From: Oscillospiraceae bacterium
Lineage (GTDB): Bacteria > Bacillota > Clostridia > Oscillospirales > Ruminococcaceae
Reading direction: 5' to 3'
DNA length: 64,000 nucleotides
Assembly (NCBI GenBank): GCA_902362965.1
Contig: CABIYQ010000005.1
Span: 137,877 to 201,876 of the forward strand
Shown: positions 8,324 to 16,872 of the stretch, in pieces
How the letters are laid out: each line of letters opens with the position of its first letter
How positions within the stretch are numbered: the stretch's first letter is position 1
Position numbers and translations under genes: made by a program
Notes under the pieces: generated by a model
What the model was told of the DNA's origin: nothing
What the model saw: only the letters and a program-made list of their open reading frames with translations
Databases searched by the model: none

Positions 8324-9025
8324 ATGTATCTTGAAGTAAATAACTTAAAAAAAAGTTATGGAAGCGATGCAGGTGCTGTTCAGGTTTTAAAAGGCGTGAC
8401 AACATCTGTCGGGAAAGGTCAGATGTGTGTCATTCAGGGGACAAGCGGCTCGGGTAAATCGACGCTTCTTAACTGTATAGGCGGACTTGACGTTATGGAT
8501 TCAGGTTCTGTTAAGGTTGACAATAAAGAAATATTCGGACTGAAATCTTCTGATCTGTCAGACTACAGAAGAGATAATCTCGGATTTATTTTTCAGTTTT
8601 ACAATCTTATTCCGAATCTTACTGTAAGAGAAAATATTCAGGTATGTCAGTACCTTGCGAATGATCCTCTCGATATGGATGATCTTCTTGAAATTCTTGG
8701 TTTAGAAGAACATAAGAATAAATTTCCGTCTCAGCTTTCGGGCGGCCAACAGCAGAGATGTGCCATTGCAAGAGCACTGATAAAGAATCCGAAGCTTCTT
8801 TTATGTGATGAACCTACAGGTGCACTTGATTCGAAAACATCAAAGGATATACTTGTTCTCCTTGAAAAAGTAAATAAAAAATACGGCACAACAATGCTGA
8901 TTGTGACGCATAACAACTCAATAAAAAATATGGTGCATAAAGTAATTGTTATTAAAGACGGTATGATCGTTAAGGACTACAACAATACAACTATTATTCC
9001 TGCCGCTGATTTGGAGGAACTGTAA
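8324..9025 (+). CDS. ABC transporter ATP-binding protein, MacB/LolD type
   Basis: A 233-residue ATPase with Walker A GTSGSGKST (about 40-48), Q-loop FQFYNLIPNLT, ABC signature LSGGQQQR, Walker B LLLCDEPTGALD and the switch histidine in IVTHN. This subfamily works with FtsX-like permeases in export or in sensing of peptides and lipids. The ATG has the site ggaaagg upstream. Its TAA stop overlaps the next ATG by one base (TAATG), so the permease is translationally coupled. Its position at the head of the transcript that continues into the peptide synthetase genes suggests export of, or self-protection against, the product. Confidence 0.95.
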   Translation: MYLEVNNLKKSYGSDAGAVQVLKGVTTSVGKGQMCVIQGTSGSGKSTLLNCIGGLDVMDSGSVKVDNKEIFGLKSSDLSDYRRDNLGFIFQFYNLIPNLTVRENIQVCQYLANDPLDMDDLLEILGLEEHKNKFPSQLSGGQQQRCAIARALIKNPKLLLCDEPTGALDSKTSKDILVLLEKVNKKYGTTMLIVTHNNSIKNMVHKVIVIKDGMIVKDYNNTTIIPAADLEEL

Positions 9026-11742
9026 TGGTTAATAAGGTTTTGAAAAAAAGAATACCCAGAGATTTGAAGGCGAATTTTTTAAGATATATTGCTTTGATAC
9101 TTCTTATAGTAATGGGTATTTTTATAGTGGTAAGTATGGCGGGTGCTGCTGATGTAATAACAGAAGGTACAAATAAAAGAGCTGTTTCGTGCAATACAGA
9201 AGACGGAGAATTTAATGTTTTTATTCCTCTTTCAGACAGTCAGATATCTGATTTAAAAGAAGACGGAGTAAATCTCGAAAAGATGTTTTCCATAGATTCA
9301 CAGCTTTCTGACGGAAGTGTTCTAAGAATAATGGAAAACAGAAATAATATAAATAAAATCAGCATTGATAAGGGTAAAATTGCTTCATTGGACAATGAAA
9401 CACTGATTGAAAAAAGATATGCAAAAGAACACGGTCTTGATGTTGGTGATAAAATAGAAATATCAGGCAAAGAATATACGATCTGCGGTATAGGTTCAGT
9501 TCCTGATTATGAAATGCCCCTTAGGAAATCTTCTGATTCTTCAATTGACAGCAAGAATTTCGGTCTTGTATTCTTTACTCAAAATGAATATGAAAACATT
9601 AAAAGTTCATCAGATCAGATGGCAGAAGATTATACATATGCTTACACCCTTGAAAAAAATGCGTCAGATGACGACTTAAGAGATAAAATAAAGAATCTTG
9701 AATTTGATTATAATGACGTTGAGGATCTTTATTTTCAGGACTATATAAAAGAATTTACTGAAGGTAAAGATAAGATGACAAACGCCGTTAATGATATATA
9801 TGATGGTGTGAATGAACTGGCTGACGGTCTTAAGGAGGCTTCAGACAATAATGATAATCTTGCTGATGGCGCTGATTCTCTATTTGACGGATATTTACAG
9901 CAGGTATCTGCATCATTGAGCGATTATGGTATTACAGAGCCGCTTACAAAAGACAATTACAAATCAAAGCTTGATGAAATAATATCGTATACAAATTCAC
10001 AGGATATTATATTATTAAAAAATTCTCTTGAGCAGATTGATAAGCTTTGCACAGGAATCAAGGAATATACAGACGGTATCGGATCAGCGTTTGAAGGCTG
10101 TGAAGAATTAAGAAAAGGCGTTTATGACCTTAAAGAGGAGACGGAAAGTTTCCTTGATGAAAATTTCAAGGTAGATATTGATAATCTTAAGTCATTTACT
10201 AAAGCTGAGGATAATCAGAAAATAGCGGCAGCATCAAATGATGTTCAAACAAACAAATCAATGGCGCTTACTGCCGGAATAGTTGTAATTGCACTGTTTA
10301 CATATGTTATTTCAGTTTTTGTATCACATCAGATACAAAGAGAATCAAGTGTTATAGGCTCACTTTATGCTTTGGGTGTGAAGAAAAAGAGCTTGCTTAT
10401 TTATTACATTACATTGCCTACTATAATAACTTTTGTAGCAGGCGCAATAGGTACGGTAATAGGCTTCAGCAGTTTTGGGATCGGAATGCAGACACAGGAC
10501 AGCTACAATTATTTTTCTCTTCCTGAATTTGATATAATTCACCCTGTTTATCTGCTCGTTTACGGACTTATTGTTCCACCTGTTATATGCATAATAGTAA
10601 ATGTTATAGTGATAAACAGGCAGCTTTCAAGAACAGCACTTTCACTTATGAGAAACGAGCAGAAAAATCATAAATACAGTAAAGCGGATATAAAGAGCAA
10701 AAGCTTTATAAAAATATTCAGAATACGTCAGCTTCTCAGAGAATCAAAATGCGTTGTGATTATTATAGTAGGTATCTTCATTTCAATGCTTATTATGACT
10801 CTTGGTATTGATATATGGGCATTGTGTTCAAATATAAAGGACGATACTATAAAAGACGCTAAGTATAATTATATGTATATGTATAAATATCCTGAAAAGA
10901 ATGTGCCTGATGGAGGGGAAGCAGTTTACACTGAAACGCTTTCCAAAACACATCTCAATAACACTCTTGATGTTACTCTTATGGGTATAGCGGAAGATGA
11001 CAAGTATTTCAGCGCTGATCCTTCTGCGGATGAAAACAGTGTTGTTGTAAGCAACGGTGTTGCAGAAAGATACGGCGTTTCTGAAGGCGACATAATTACA
11101 TTGACAAATAAAGTGAATAATGATATTTATGCATTCAGGGTAGAAGACGTGTGCCAGTATGCCATATCGTTTACAGTGTTTATGAATATTGACAATATGA
11201 GAGAATTGTTTGGAAAAACAGATGATTATTATAACGTTGTTCTATCTGAAAACAAACTTGACATTGATGACGGCAGACTTTATTCAGTAACTTCAAAGGA
11301 TGACATTGAAAAAGCGTCTGATGTATTTATCAAGCTTATGAATCCTACAATATATATGCTAATTATCGTATCGATAATTATATTCTGCGTTGTATTGTAC
11401 CTTATGATGGGCGTTATGATAGATCGTTCAGCCTTTGGAATTTCTCTTATGAAAGTATTCGGTTACAGGTCAAAAGAGATAAAAAAACTATATATTAACG
11501 GAAATACCGTTATAGTGCTGATAGGCGCTTATCTGTCGATAATATTGTCTAAAGTGCTTGTTGACGCATATTTTCCGAATACAATAGCAAATGTAGCATG
11601 TGAAATGAATCTTAGCTTACCAATATATGTTTATATTATGGAATTTGCACTTGTGACAATTGCTTATTTTGCAGTGAATACTTTGCTTATTCTGAAAATA
11701 AACAAAGTAACTCTTGCAGATGTACTTAAAAACAGAGAATAA
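9025..11742 (+). CDS. ABC transporter permease, FtsX/MacB-like, large extracellular domain
   Basis: A 905-residue membrane protein. One transmembrane helix lies at about 20-45 (FLRYIALILLIVMGIFIVV). A large extracytoplasmic region of about 360 residues follows, with a MacB-like part and a helical segment repeating VNELADGLKEA/DNLADGADSL-type heptads. Then comes an FtsX core with three helices (about 410-530), a second helix and external domain, and a final three-helix FtsX core (about 775-895). Two FtsX cores in one chain match the large exporters of Firmicutes that act with MacB-type ATPases and no periplasmic partner. It is coupled to the ATPase by a one-base overlap. A hairpin and about 80 bases separate it from the first NRPS gene. 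The substrate, most likely the cluster product, is inferred from context only. Confidence 0.9.
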   Translation: MVNKVLKKRIPRDLKANFLRYIALILLIVMGIFIVVSMAGAADVITEGTNKRAVSCNTEDGEFNVFIPLSDSQISDLKEDGVNLEKMFSIDSQLSDGSVLRIMENRNNINKISIDKGKIASLDNETLIEKRYAKEHGLDVGDKIEISGKEYTICGIGSVPDYEMPLRKSSDSSIDSKNFGLVFFTQNEYENIKSSSDQMAEDYTYAYTLEKNASDDDLRDKIKNLEFDYNDVEDLYFQDYIKEFTEGKDKMTNAVNDIYDGVNELADGLKEASDNNDNLADGADSLFDGYLQQVSASLSDYGITEPLTKDNYKSKLDEIISYTNSQDIILLKNSLEQIDKLCTGIKEYTDGIGSAFEGCEELRKGVYDLKEETESFLDENFKVDIDNLKSFTKAEDNQKIAAASNDVQTNKSMALTAGIVVIALFTYVISVFVSHQIQRESSVIGSLYALGVKKKSLLIYYITLPTIITFVAGAIGTVIGFSSFGIGMQTQDSYNYFSLPEFDIIHPVYLLVYGLIVPPVICIIVNVIVINRQLSRTALSLMRNEQKNHKYSKADIKSKSFIKIFRIRQLLRESKCVVIIIVGIFISMLIMTLGIDIWALCSNIKDDTIKDAKYNYMYMYKYPEKNVPDGGEAVYTETLSKTHLNNTLDVTLMGIAEDDKYFSADPSADENSVVVSNGVAERYGVSEGDIITLTNKVNNDIYAFRVEDVCQYAISFTVFMNIDNMRELFGKTDDYYNVVLSENKLDIDDGRLYSVTSKDDIEKASDVFIKLMNPTIYMLIIVSIIIFCVVLYLMMGVMIDRSAFGISLMKVFGYRSKEIKKLYINGNTVIVLIGAYLSIILSKVLVDAYFPNTIANVACEMNLSLPIYVYIMEFALVTIAYFAVNTLLILKINKVTLADVLKNRE

Positions 11743-11745
11743 TAC

Positions 11746-11774
11746 AATGATGCTGCAGCAAATGCAGCATCATT
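11746..11774 (+). other. Strong intra-operon hairpin without T-run
   Basis: A perfect 12-bp stem (11746-11757 with 11763-11774) with a 5-base loop sits 3 bases after the permease stop and about 48 bases before the first NRPS start. No T-run follows, so a full rho-independent stop is unlikely. It may protect the upstream mRNA or tune expression between exporter and synthetase genes. Confidence 0.6.
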
Positions 11775-11821
11775 AAAAGCAACAGGTTAGCATATTCTAA
11801 CTATAAATGAAAGGAAGAAAA

Positions 11822-14662
11822 ATGACGAAAGAAGCAATTTTTTTAAGCAAAAGAGAAAGTCTGCAAAATAAGGAAACTATAAACCCTCAGCTTATCCACG
11901 GTAATTTTTTTAAAAATGCAGAAGAAAAACCGGATAATGTATGTGTATATTTTTCTGACGGAACAGAGTATTCATACGGATATATTGCAAAAAAGGCAAG
12001 GCAGCTTGCGAAGAAAATAAACGATATATGTTCTGATGAAAATGAAAAAATCGCAGTTGTGCTGAACAGGGGAGCACTTCAGATAATTGCCGTTATGGCT
12101 GTTTTGTATTCAGGACATACTTATGTGCCCATAGGAACCCATCATCCGGAAGACAGAAGAAATAAGATCATTGATAAAGCCGATATAAAATGTATAATAT
12201 CAGAAACCTCGCTTGATATAAAATTTAAAAATGTTATTTTGGCTGATAGGATTGATGAAAATGATGAAGAACTTTACCGTGACATAAATAAAACAGATGT
12301 AAATTCGCTTGCATATATTATATTCACGTCAGGTTCAACAGGAACGCCAAAGGGTGTTGCGATAAGCCATAAAGCGGCATGGAATACTATTTATGATATA
12401 AATAAGCGATTTGAAGTCAATGAAAATGATTGTGCAATAACCGTTTCAGCGCTTGATTTTGATTTGTCTGTTTACGATATATTCGGATTGACATCTGTAT
12501 GCGGAAAATTACTTATTATTGATGATTCAATATCAAAGGAAGCTGCTCAATGGTCAGAGCTTACTGCAAAATATAATGTTACAATATGGAATTCAGTCCC
12601 AGCGCTTTTTGAAATGTATCTTGTTTCAAAGGAGAAAAATATTTCTGAAAAGGGAATAAGGCTTGCGCTTATTTCTGGCGACTGGATCCCTATGACTTTG
12701 CCGGAGCTTGCCCGCAGCATATATCCGGACATAAGATTTATTAGTCTCGGAGGTGCAACAGAGTGTTCAATATGGTCAAATTATTTTGAAGTTAAAAAGG
12801 ACTGGGAGAAAAGTATAAGCAATTCAGAAGGCGAATGGAGTTCCGTGCCTTACGGAATGCCGCTTACAAATCAGAAATTCAGAGTATGTGATGAAACCGG
12901 AAAGGATTGCGAAGATAATATTGCAGGAGAGCTTTGGATAGGCGGCGACGGTGTTGCTGAAGGATATTATAATGATCCTCAACTTACAGATAAAAGTTTT
13001 ATAACAGATAATGGTGAGAGATGGTATAAAACAGGTGACTACGGTTGTTTCCATAAAAGCGGAATAATTGAGTTTCTTGGAAGAAAAGATAATCAGGTCA
13101 AGGTTTCTGGTTTCAGGATTGAACTCGGTGAAATAGATTCGGCTACGCAGAGTATTAAAGGGATTGAAAAATCATATTCCGTTGTGAAGAAAACAGGAAA
13201 CAGTTTACATATACTTACAGCCCTTACAAGTAAGACTCCTGTTTCAGATAAAAGAATAGCTGAAAAAAAAATTATTTCCGAAAATACTGTAAATAAAGAA
13301 CATCAAACTGAAATAATAGAAAAAATTATGACTGATATAGTAGAAAATACGGAATTTTCTAAGTCGAATGAAAGTACAAAATATCTGTGGCTCAAGTGGC
13401 TGGAATCAAGAAATATATTTACATCAGACGGAAATAAAGGCGGCAGATATAGAATTGTTACAGAATATAAAGGCGATGATCTTGATGAAGAAGAGAAAAT
13501 TTTAATGGAAAAAGCGGAATCATCAAAAAAGCTTTTATCAGAAGTTTTAAGCGGAGATAAAAGTACGCTTTCAATTCTTGATGATGATTTTTTGTCGCCT
13601 GAAAAAATGTCTTATAAAGATAAATCGGTTCAGCTTGCTGTTGAAAAGCTTATTCAAATAATAAGAAACGACTACCAAAAAAATAACAAAGTCGTCAATA
13701 TTGCTTTTGTTGACGGAAGAACAGGTTCGACAGTAGGAAGAATAATTGAAAAAATGTCTTATAAAGAAAGCGACATTACATATATCGAAAATTCAATGGC
13801 AATCCTTACGCAAGCAAGAGAAATTCTCAATAAAACTGATATTCCGATAAACTATGAATTCGTGTCCGATTATTCAGTGAACAATGAGTTGATTTTCAAG
13901 TTTGATTATGTTATTTCAGTAAACGGGCTTCATAGATATAAGGATACGGAAAAAGCATTGAAAAAATGCCGGCTTCTTCTTAAAAACGGCGGTAAGCTTG
14001 TGTTTATTGAACAGGAAAAACTTATGCCTGTAGGTTATATTACAGCTGCGGTAATAGAAAACGGTTTTGAAAATCTTGATGAAGATAGAAAATCAAAGGG
14101 TGATCCTATGCTGGCATCAGATTTGTGGAAAAATATTCTGTTCAGACTTGGTTACAGCAGCTTAAAACTTACCAAAATAGAAAACAGTATGACCTTTATG
14201 ATGGAAGCTACTTTTCTTACTGATAATGAAAGATTAACAGATAAAGAAGTAAAAGAAAAAGTCTCTGAAATAGTGCCTGATTATATGATACCCGAATATG
14301 TAAAATATTTTTATGATATTCCTTTAAGTTCCAATGGAAAAATTGATAGAAAGAAAATTGAGCAAGACTTCAGTATTGAAAAGGAACTTACTGAAGACGA
14401 TATGATGAAAACTCAAACAGAAGAAACAGTATCGGCTATATGGAGCGAGATTCTAGGGCTTGATAGTATATCAAGAAACAGCGGTTTTATTGAAATCGGC
14501 GGAGATAGTCTTGCAGCAACAAAGTTTCTGACTATAATCAAAAACAGAATGGGCGTAGATATTTCATTGCAGCAGATGTTTGAAAATCAGACTCTTTATA
14601 AAATTGCTGAGCTTATTGAACAGAAGGTCGAAGAATCAGATATGGAGGAGGGCGAGATATGA
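11822..14662 (+). CDS. NRPS protein: cysteine adenylation domain interrupted by a methyltransferase-like domain, plus carrier domain (A-MT*-PCP)
   Basis: A protein of about 946 residues. The A domain has A3 FTSGSTGTPKG, A4 DFDLSVYDIFG, A5 LGGATECSIW, A7 WYKTGDYG and A8 GRKDNQVKVSGFRIEL; A10 (SSNGKIDRKK) comes about 400 residues later. The insert (about 480-810) is a SAM-methyltransferase-like fold with a weak motif I, VDGRTGSTVG (630-639), and NGLHRY (701-706). In HMWP2 and PchE the domain in this place is a degenerate MT now viewed as an epimerase. The binding-pocket code reads D-L-Y-N-L-S-L-I-W by eye, the cysteine code. The PCP serine is S896 (GGDSL). There is no condensation domain, so it must take its chain from the terminal Cy of the FAAL protein. 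The ATG at 11822 has AAGGAAG upstream; an ATG at 11807 precedes that site. The acidic tail ends EEGEI. Confidence 0.93.
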   Translation: MTKEAIFLSKRESLQNKETINPQLIHGNFFKNAEEKPDNVCVYFSDGTEYSYGYIAKKARQLAKKINDICSDENEKIAVVLNRGALQIIAVMAVLYSGHTYVPIGTHHPEDRRNKIIDKADIKCIISETSLDIKFKNVILADRIDENDEELYRDINKTDVNSLAYIIFTSGSTGTPKGVAISHKAAWNTIYDINKRFEVNENDCAITVSALDFDLSVYDIFGLTSVCGKLLIIDDSISKEAAQWSELTAKYNVTIWNSVPALFEMYLVSKEKNISEKGIRLALISGDWIPMTLPELARSIYPDIRFISLGGATECSIWSNYFEVKKDWEKSISNSEGEWSSVPYGMPLTNQKFRVCDETGKDCEDNIAGELWIGGDGVAEGYYNDPQLTDKSFITDNGERWYKTGDYGCFHKSGIIEFLGRKDNQVKVSGFRIELGEIDSATQSIKGIEKSYSVVKKTGNSLHILTALTSKTPVSDKRIAEKKIISENTVNKEHQTEIIEKIMTDIVENTEFSKSNESTKYLWLKWLESRNIFTSDGNKGGRYRIVTEYKGDDLDEEEKILMEKAESSKKLLSEVLSGDKSTLSILDDDFLSPEKMSYKDKSVQLAVEKLIQIIRNDYQKNNKVVNIAFVDGRTGSTVGRIIEKMSYKESDITYIENSMAILTQAREILNKTDIPINYEFVSDYSVNNELIFKFDYVISVNGLHRYKDTEKALKKCRLLLKNGGKLVFIEQEKLMPVGYITAAVIENGFENLDEDRKSKGDPMLASDLWKNILFRLGYSSLKLTKIENSMTFMMEATFLTDNERLTDKEVKEKVSEIVPDYMIPEYVKYFYDIPLSSNGKIDRKKIEQDFSIEKELTEDDMMKTQTEETVSAIWSEILGLDSISRNSGFIEIGGDSLAATKFLTIIKNRMGVDISLQQMFENQTLYKIAELIEQKVEESDMEEGEI

Positions 14663-15750
14663 TCGCAATTATAGGAGGATACGGTCAGGTAGGACTAGGA
14701 ACTCTTAATCTTCTTCTTTCTGAATATGGAGCAGAAAATATAAAAATAGGCGGAAGATATCCTGAAAAAATCAGCGGAGAAACGAAAGAGCAAATAGGAA
14801 ATATCAGACTTGAAAAGGTTGACGTTTATGATAAGGGGTCGCTTAAAAATTTTATTCGGGAATGTGATATCGTTATAAATTGCTGCGGTCCGTCGCATAA
14901 ATTATCCTATGATATTTACAAGATTGTTTCAGAATGCGGAAAAAAATATGTTGACGCAGGATTTGATATGAGATTTACAGTGGGAAAATCATCGTCTGCC
15001 GCCGCACTTTACGGCTGCGGATCGTCTCCCGGATTTTCAGGCTTGGCACAGAAATATCTTGTTTCACTTTTTGATGAAGCTGAGAATCTCAATTATTATT
15101 ATGGCGGGATTTCAAAATTCACAAAAGCAGCGGCGGAGGATTATTTAATCGGTGCATGTGAAGAAAAAACAGGATTTATGGCAAATTACAGAAACTACAA
15201 AAAGGAGTCTTTAACTTCATTTGAAAGCGAAACAACAGAACTTCCTTATTTTTCTGAAGATATAAAAATAATACCGTTTTATGATGATGAGTGTGAAGAA
15301 ACAGCCGTTTCTTCAAAGATCAAAAATGCGTCATGGTTTATTGTATCCGAAGGAGAGAGAGTAACTTCGCTTATGAAAAATGCAAGATATGAATGGAATA
15401 AAGATAAAGAAAAATGTATTAAGAATTTTATGACGTCGGTTAATCTTGATTTGATTGGACGAAAAGAATATATGTGTTTTCTGCTTGAATGTGATGGTAT
15501 TAAAGACGGCAGTTATGTCAAAAAGAGAATGGCAGTTAAAACATATCAGCCTTCTTATTTTACGGGCTTTATGACAGGGATTGCCGCTGTATATATGATG
15601 AAAAACAATGTAAAAAACGGAGTTTACACAATGTCTGAAATAGTTGATCCTGTTTTTGTATGGAATTCAATACAAAAATACAATGCGGCGCATATTATAA
15701 GTATATCTGATGTTAAAGACGACAGTTACTTTGATGAAGGGGAAATATAA
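14659..15750 (+). CDS. Saccharopine dehydrogenase-like NAD(P)-binding oxidoreductase in the NRPS operon
   Basis: A 363-residue protein. Its N-terminal Rossmann fold (IAIIGGYGQVGLGTLNLL) and the following VDVYDKGSLKNFIRECDIVINCCGP are typical of the saccharopine dehydrogenase/reductase family. The C-terminal half is less conserved. It overlaps the upstream gene by 4 bases (ATGA), so it is coupled to the A-MT*-PCP protein, and it precedes the thiazolinyl imine reductase. The likely role is a second tailoring reduction or a reductive C-N step on the thiazoline chain or a released aldehyde. The exact reaction cannot be read from sequence. Its acidic C-terminus ends DEGEI, like the upstream synthetase. 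Confidence 0.8.
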   Translation: MIAIIGGYGQVGLGTLNLLLSEYGAENIKIGGRYPEKISGETKEQIGNIRLEKVDVYDKGSLKNFIRECDIVINCCGPSHKLSYDIYKIVSECGKKYVDAGFDMRFTVGKSSSAAALYGCGSSPGFSGLAQKYLVSLFDEAENLNYYYGGISKFTKAAAEDYLIGACEEKTGFMANYRNYKKESLTSFESETTELPYFSEDIKIIPFYDDECEETAVSSKIKNASWFIVSEGERVTSLMKNARYEWNKDKEKCIKNFMTSVNLDLIGRKEYMCFLLECDGIKDGSYVKKRMAVKTYQPSYFTGFMTGIAAVYMMKNNVKNGVYTMSEIVDPVFVWNSIQKYNAAHIISISDVKDDSYFDEGEI

Positions 15751-15753
15751 AAA

Positions 15754-16860
15754 TTGGAAAAAAGAAAATTAAAAGTTATAATCTGCGGAACTACCTTTGG
15801 TCAGTTCTATATGGACGCAATAAGCAGGCTTAAGGATATATTTGAGTTTGCAGGGATATTTGCGGGAGGAAGCAAGCGCTCAGTGATGTGTGCTGAAAGC
15901 TATGGAGTGCCGTTGTACACAAAATTTGAGGATATTCCTAGTGACATTGATATTGCGTGTGTTGTAATACGTTCAGGTGCACTTGGAGGAAAAGGAACAG
16001 AAATAGCTTTGAAATTTATGGAGAGAGGTGTAAATGTAATTCAGGAGCAGCCTGTACATTATAAAGATATTGCCGTTTGTATAAAATCTGCAATGAAAAA
16101 TAAAGTATTCTTTAAAACGGGCGACCTTTATATTTATCTTCCTGAAATAAAAAGACTTATTGATGCTGTCAAGGAAATAGAAAAGCAGCAGAAAATATTA
16201 TATGCAAGTTTTTCATGCTGTCCGCAGGTTTCATATCCTATGATAGATATACTTGAAAAGCTTCTGCCTTCAATTAAGCCCTTCCATGTTCAGAATGTGC
16301 TTAATACGGAAGGACCGTTTCAAACTGCAAGCGCCGTTGTCGGAAAAATTCCTGTAATAATAAATTATGACAATGAAATAGATCCTGATGATCCTGATAA
16401 TTTTATGCATCTGCTTCATTCGATAGTGATAGGGTTTGAGTGCGGACATCTTACTCTTGTCGATACTTTCGGTCCTCTTGTGTGGACAGCAAGACTTCAT
16501 TCGCCGGGAGAAGGTTACAGTAAGGAAATATCCGAAAGAATATATCCTGAATACATGAAAGATAAAATATCAACGGTTCTCGGAGATTACAGTGACCATA
16601 CATATGAGGATATGGTAAGAGAATCCTTTCCTTGTGCCGTTGCACGGGATCTGATTAACATGTATGATTATATAGCCAATGAAGAGAATATCAGTAAAGT
16701 GTGTCAGAGAGAGATCGATGTTTCGACTGTATGGCATAAAATGACTCAGGCTTTCGGATTTGCAAAATTAAAAAGAGGCTGTGTACATCAGCCGATACCT
16801 TCGGAAATTGTTGTGAATGCAGCGCTAAAACAGAAGTATGACGATTTTTTTATTAAATAA
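15754..16860 (+). CDS. Thiazolinyl imine reductase (Irp3/YbtU/PchG family)
   Basis: A 368-residue Gfo/Idh/MocA-type oxidoreductase that reduces a carrier-bound thiazoline ring to thiazolidine with NADPH during yersiniabactin or pyochelin synthesis. The N-terminal VIICGTTFGQFYMDAI, the segment CVVIRSGALGGKGTEIALKF and the EQPVHYKDI motif follow the Irp3/PchG pattern (nucleotide loop, then the Gfo/Idh E-x-P-H-like element). The start is a TTG 4 bases after the upstream stop, with AAGGGGA about 10 bases upstream; no ATG fits as well. Its presence between cyclization-domain synthetase genes is strong evidence that the product contains thiazoline rings and at least one thiazolidine. Confidence 0.92.
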   Translation: MEKRKLKVIICGTTFGQFYMDAISRLKDIFEFAGIFAGGSKRSVMCAESYGVPLYTKFEDIPSDIDIACVVIRSGALGGKGTEIALKFMERGVNVIQEQPVHYKDIAVCIKSAMKNKVFFKTGDLYIYLPEIKRLIDAVKEIEKQQKILYASFSCCPQVSYPMIDILEKLLPSIKPFHVQNVLNTEGPFQTASAVVGKIPVIINYDNEIDPDDPDNFMHLLHSIVIGFECGHLTLVDTFGPLVWTARLHSPGEGYSKEISERIYPEYMKDKISTVLGDYSDHTYEDMVRESFPCAVARDLINMYDYIANEENISKVCQREIDVSTVWHKMTQAFGFAKLKRGCVHQPIPSEIVVNAALKQKYDDFFIK

Positions 16861-16872
16861 CAGGAGAATTCA

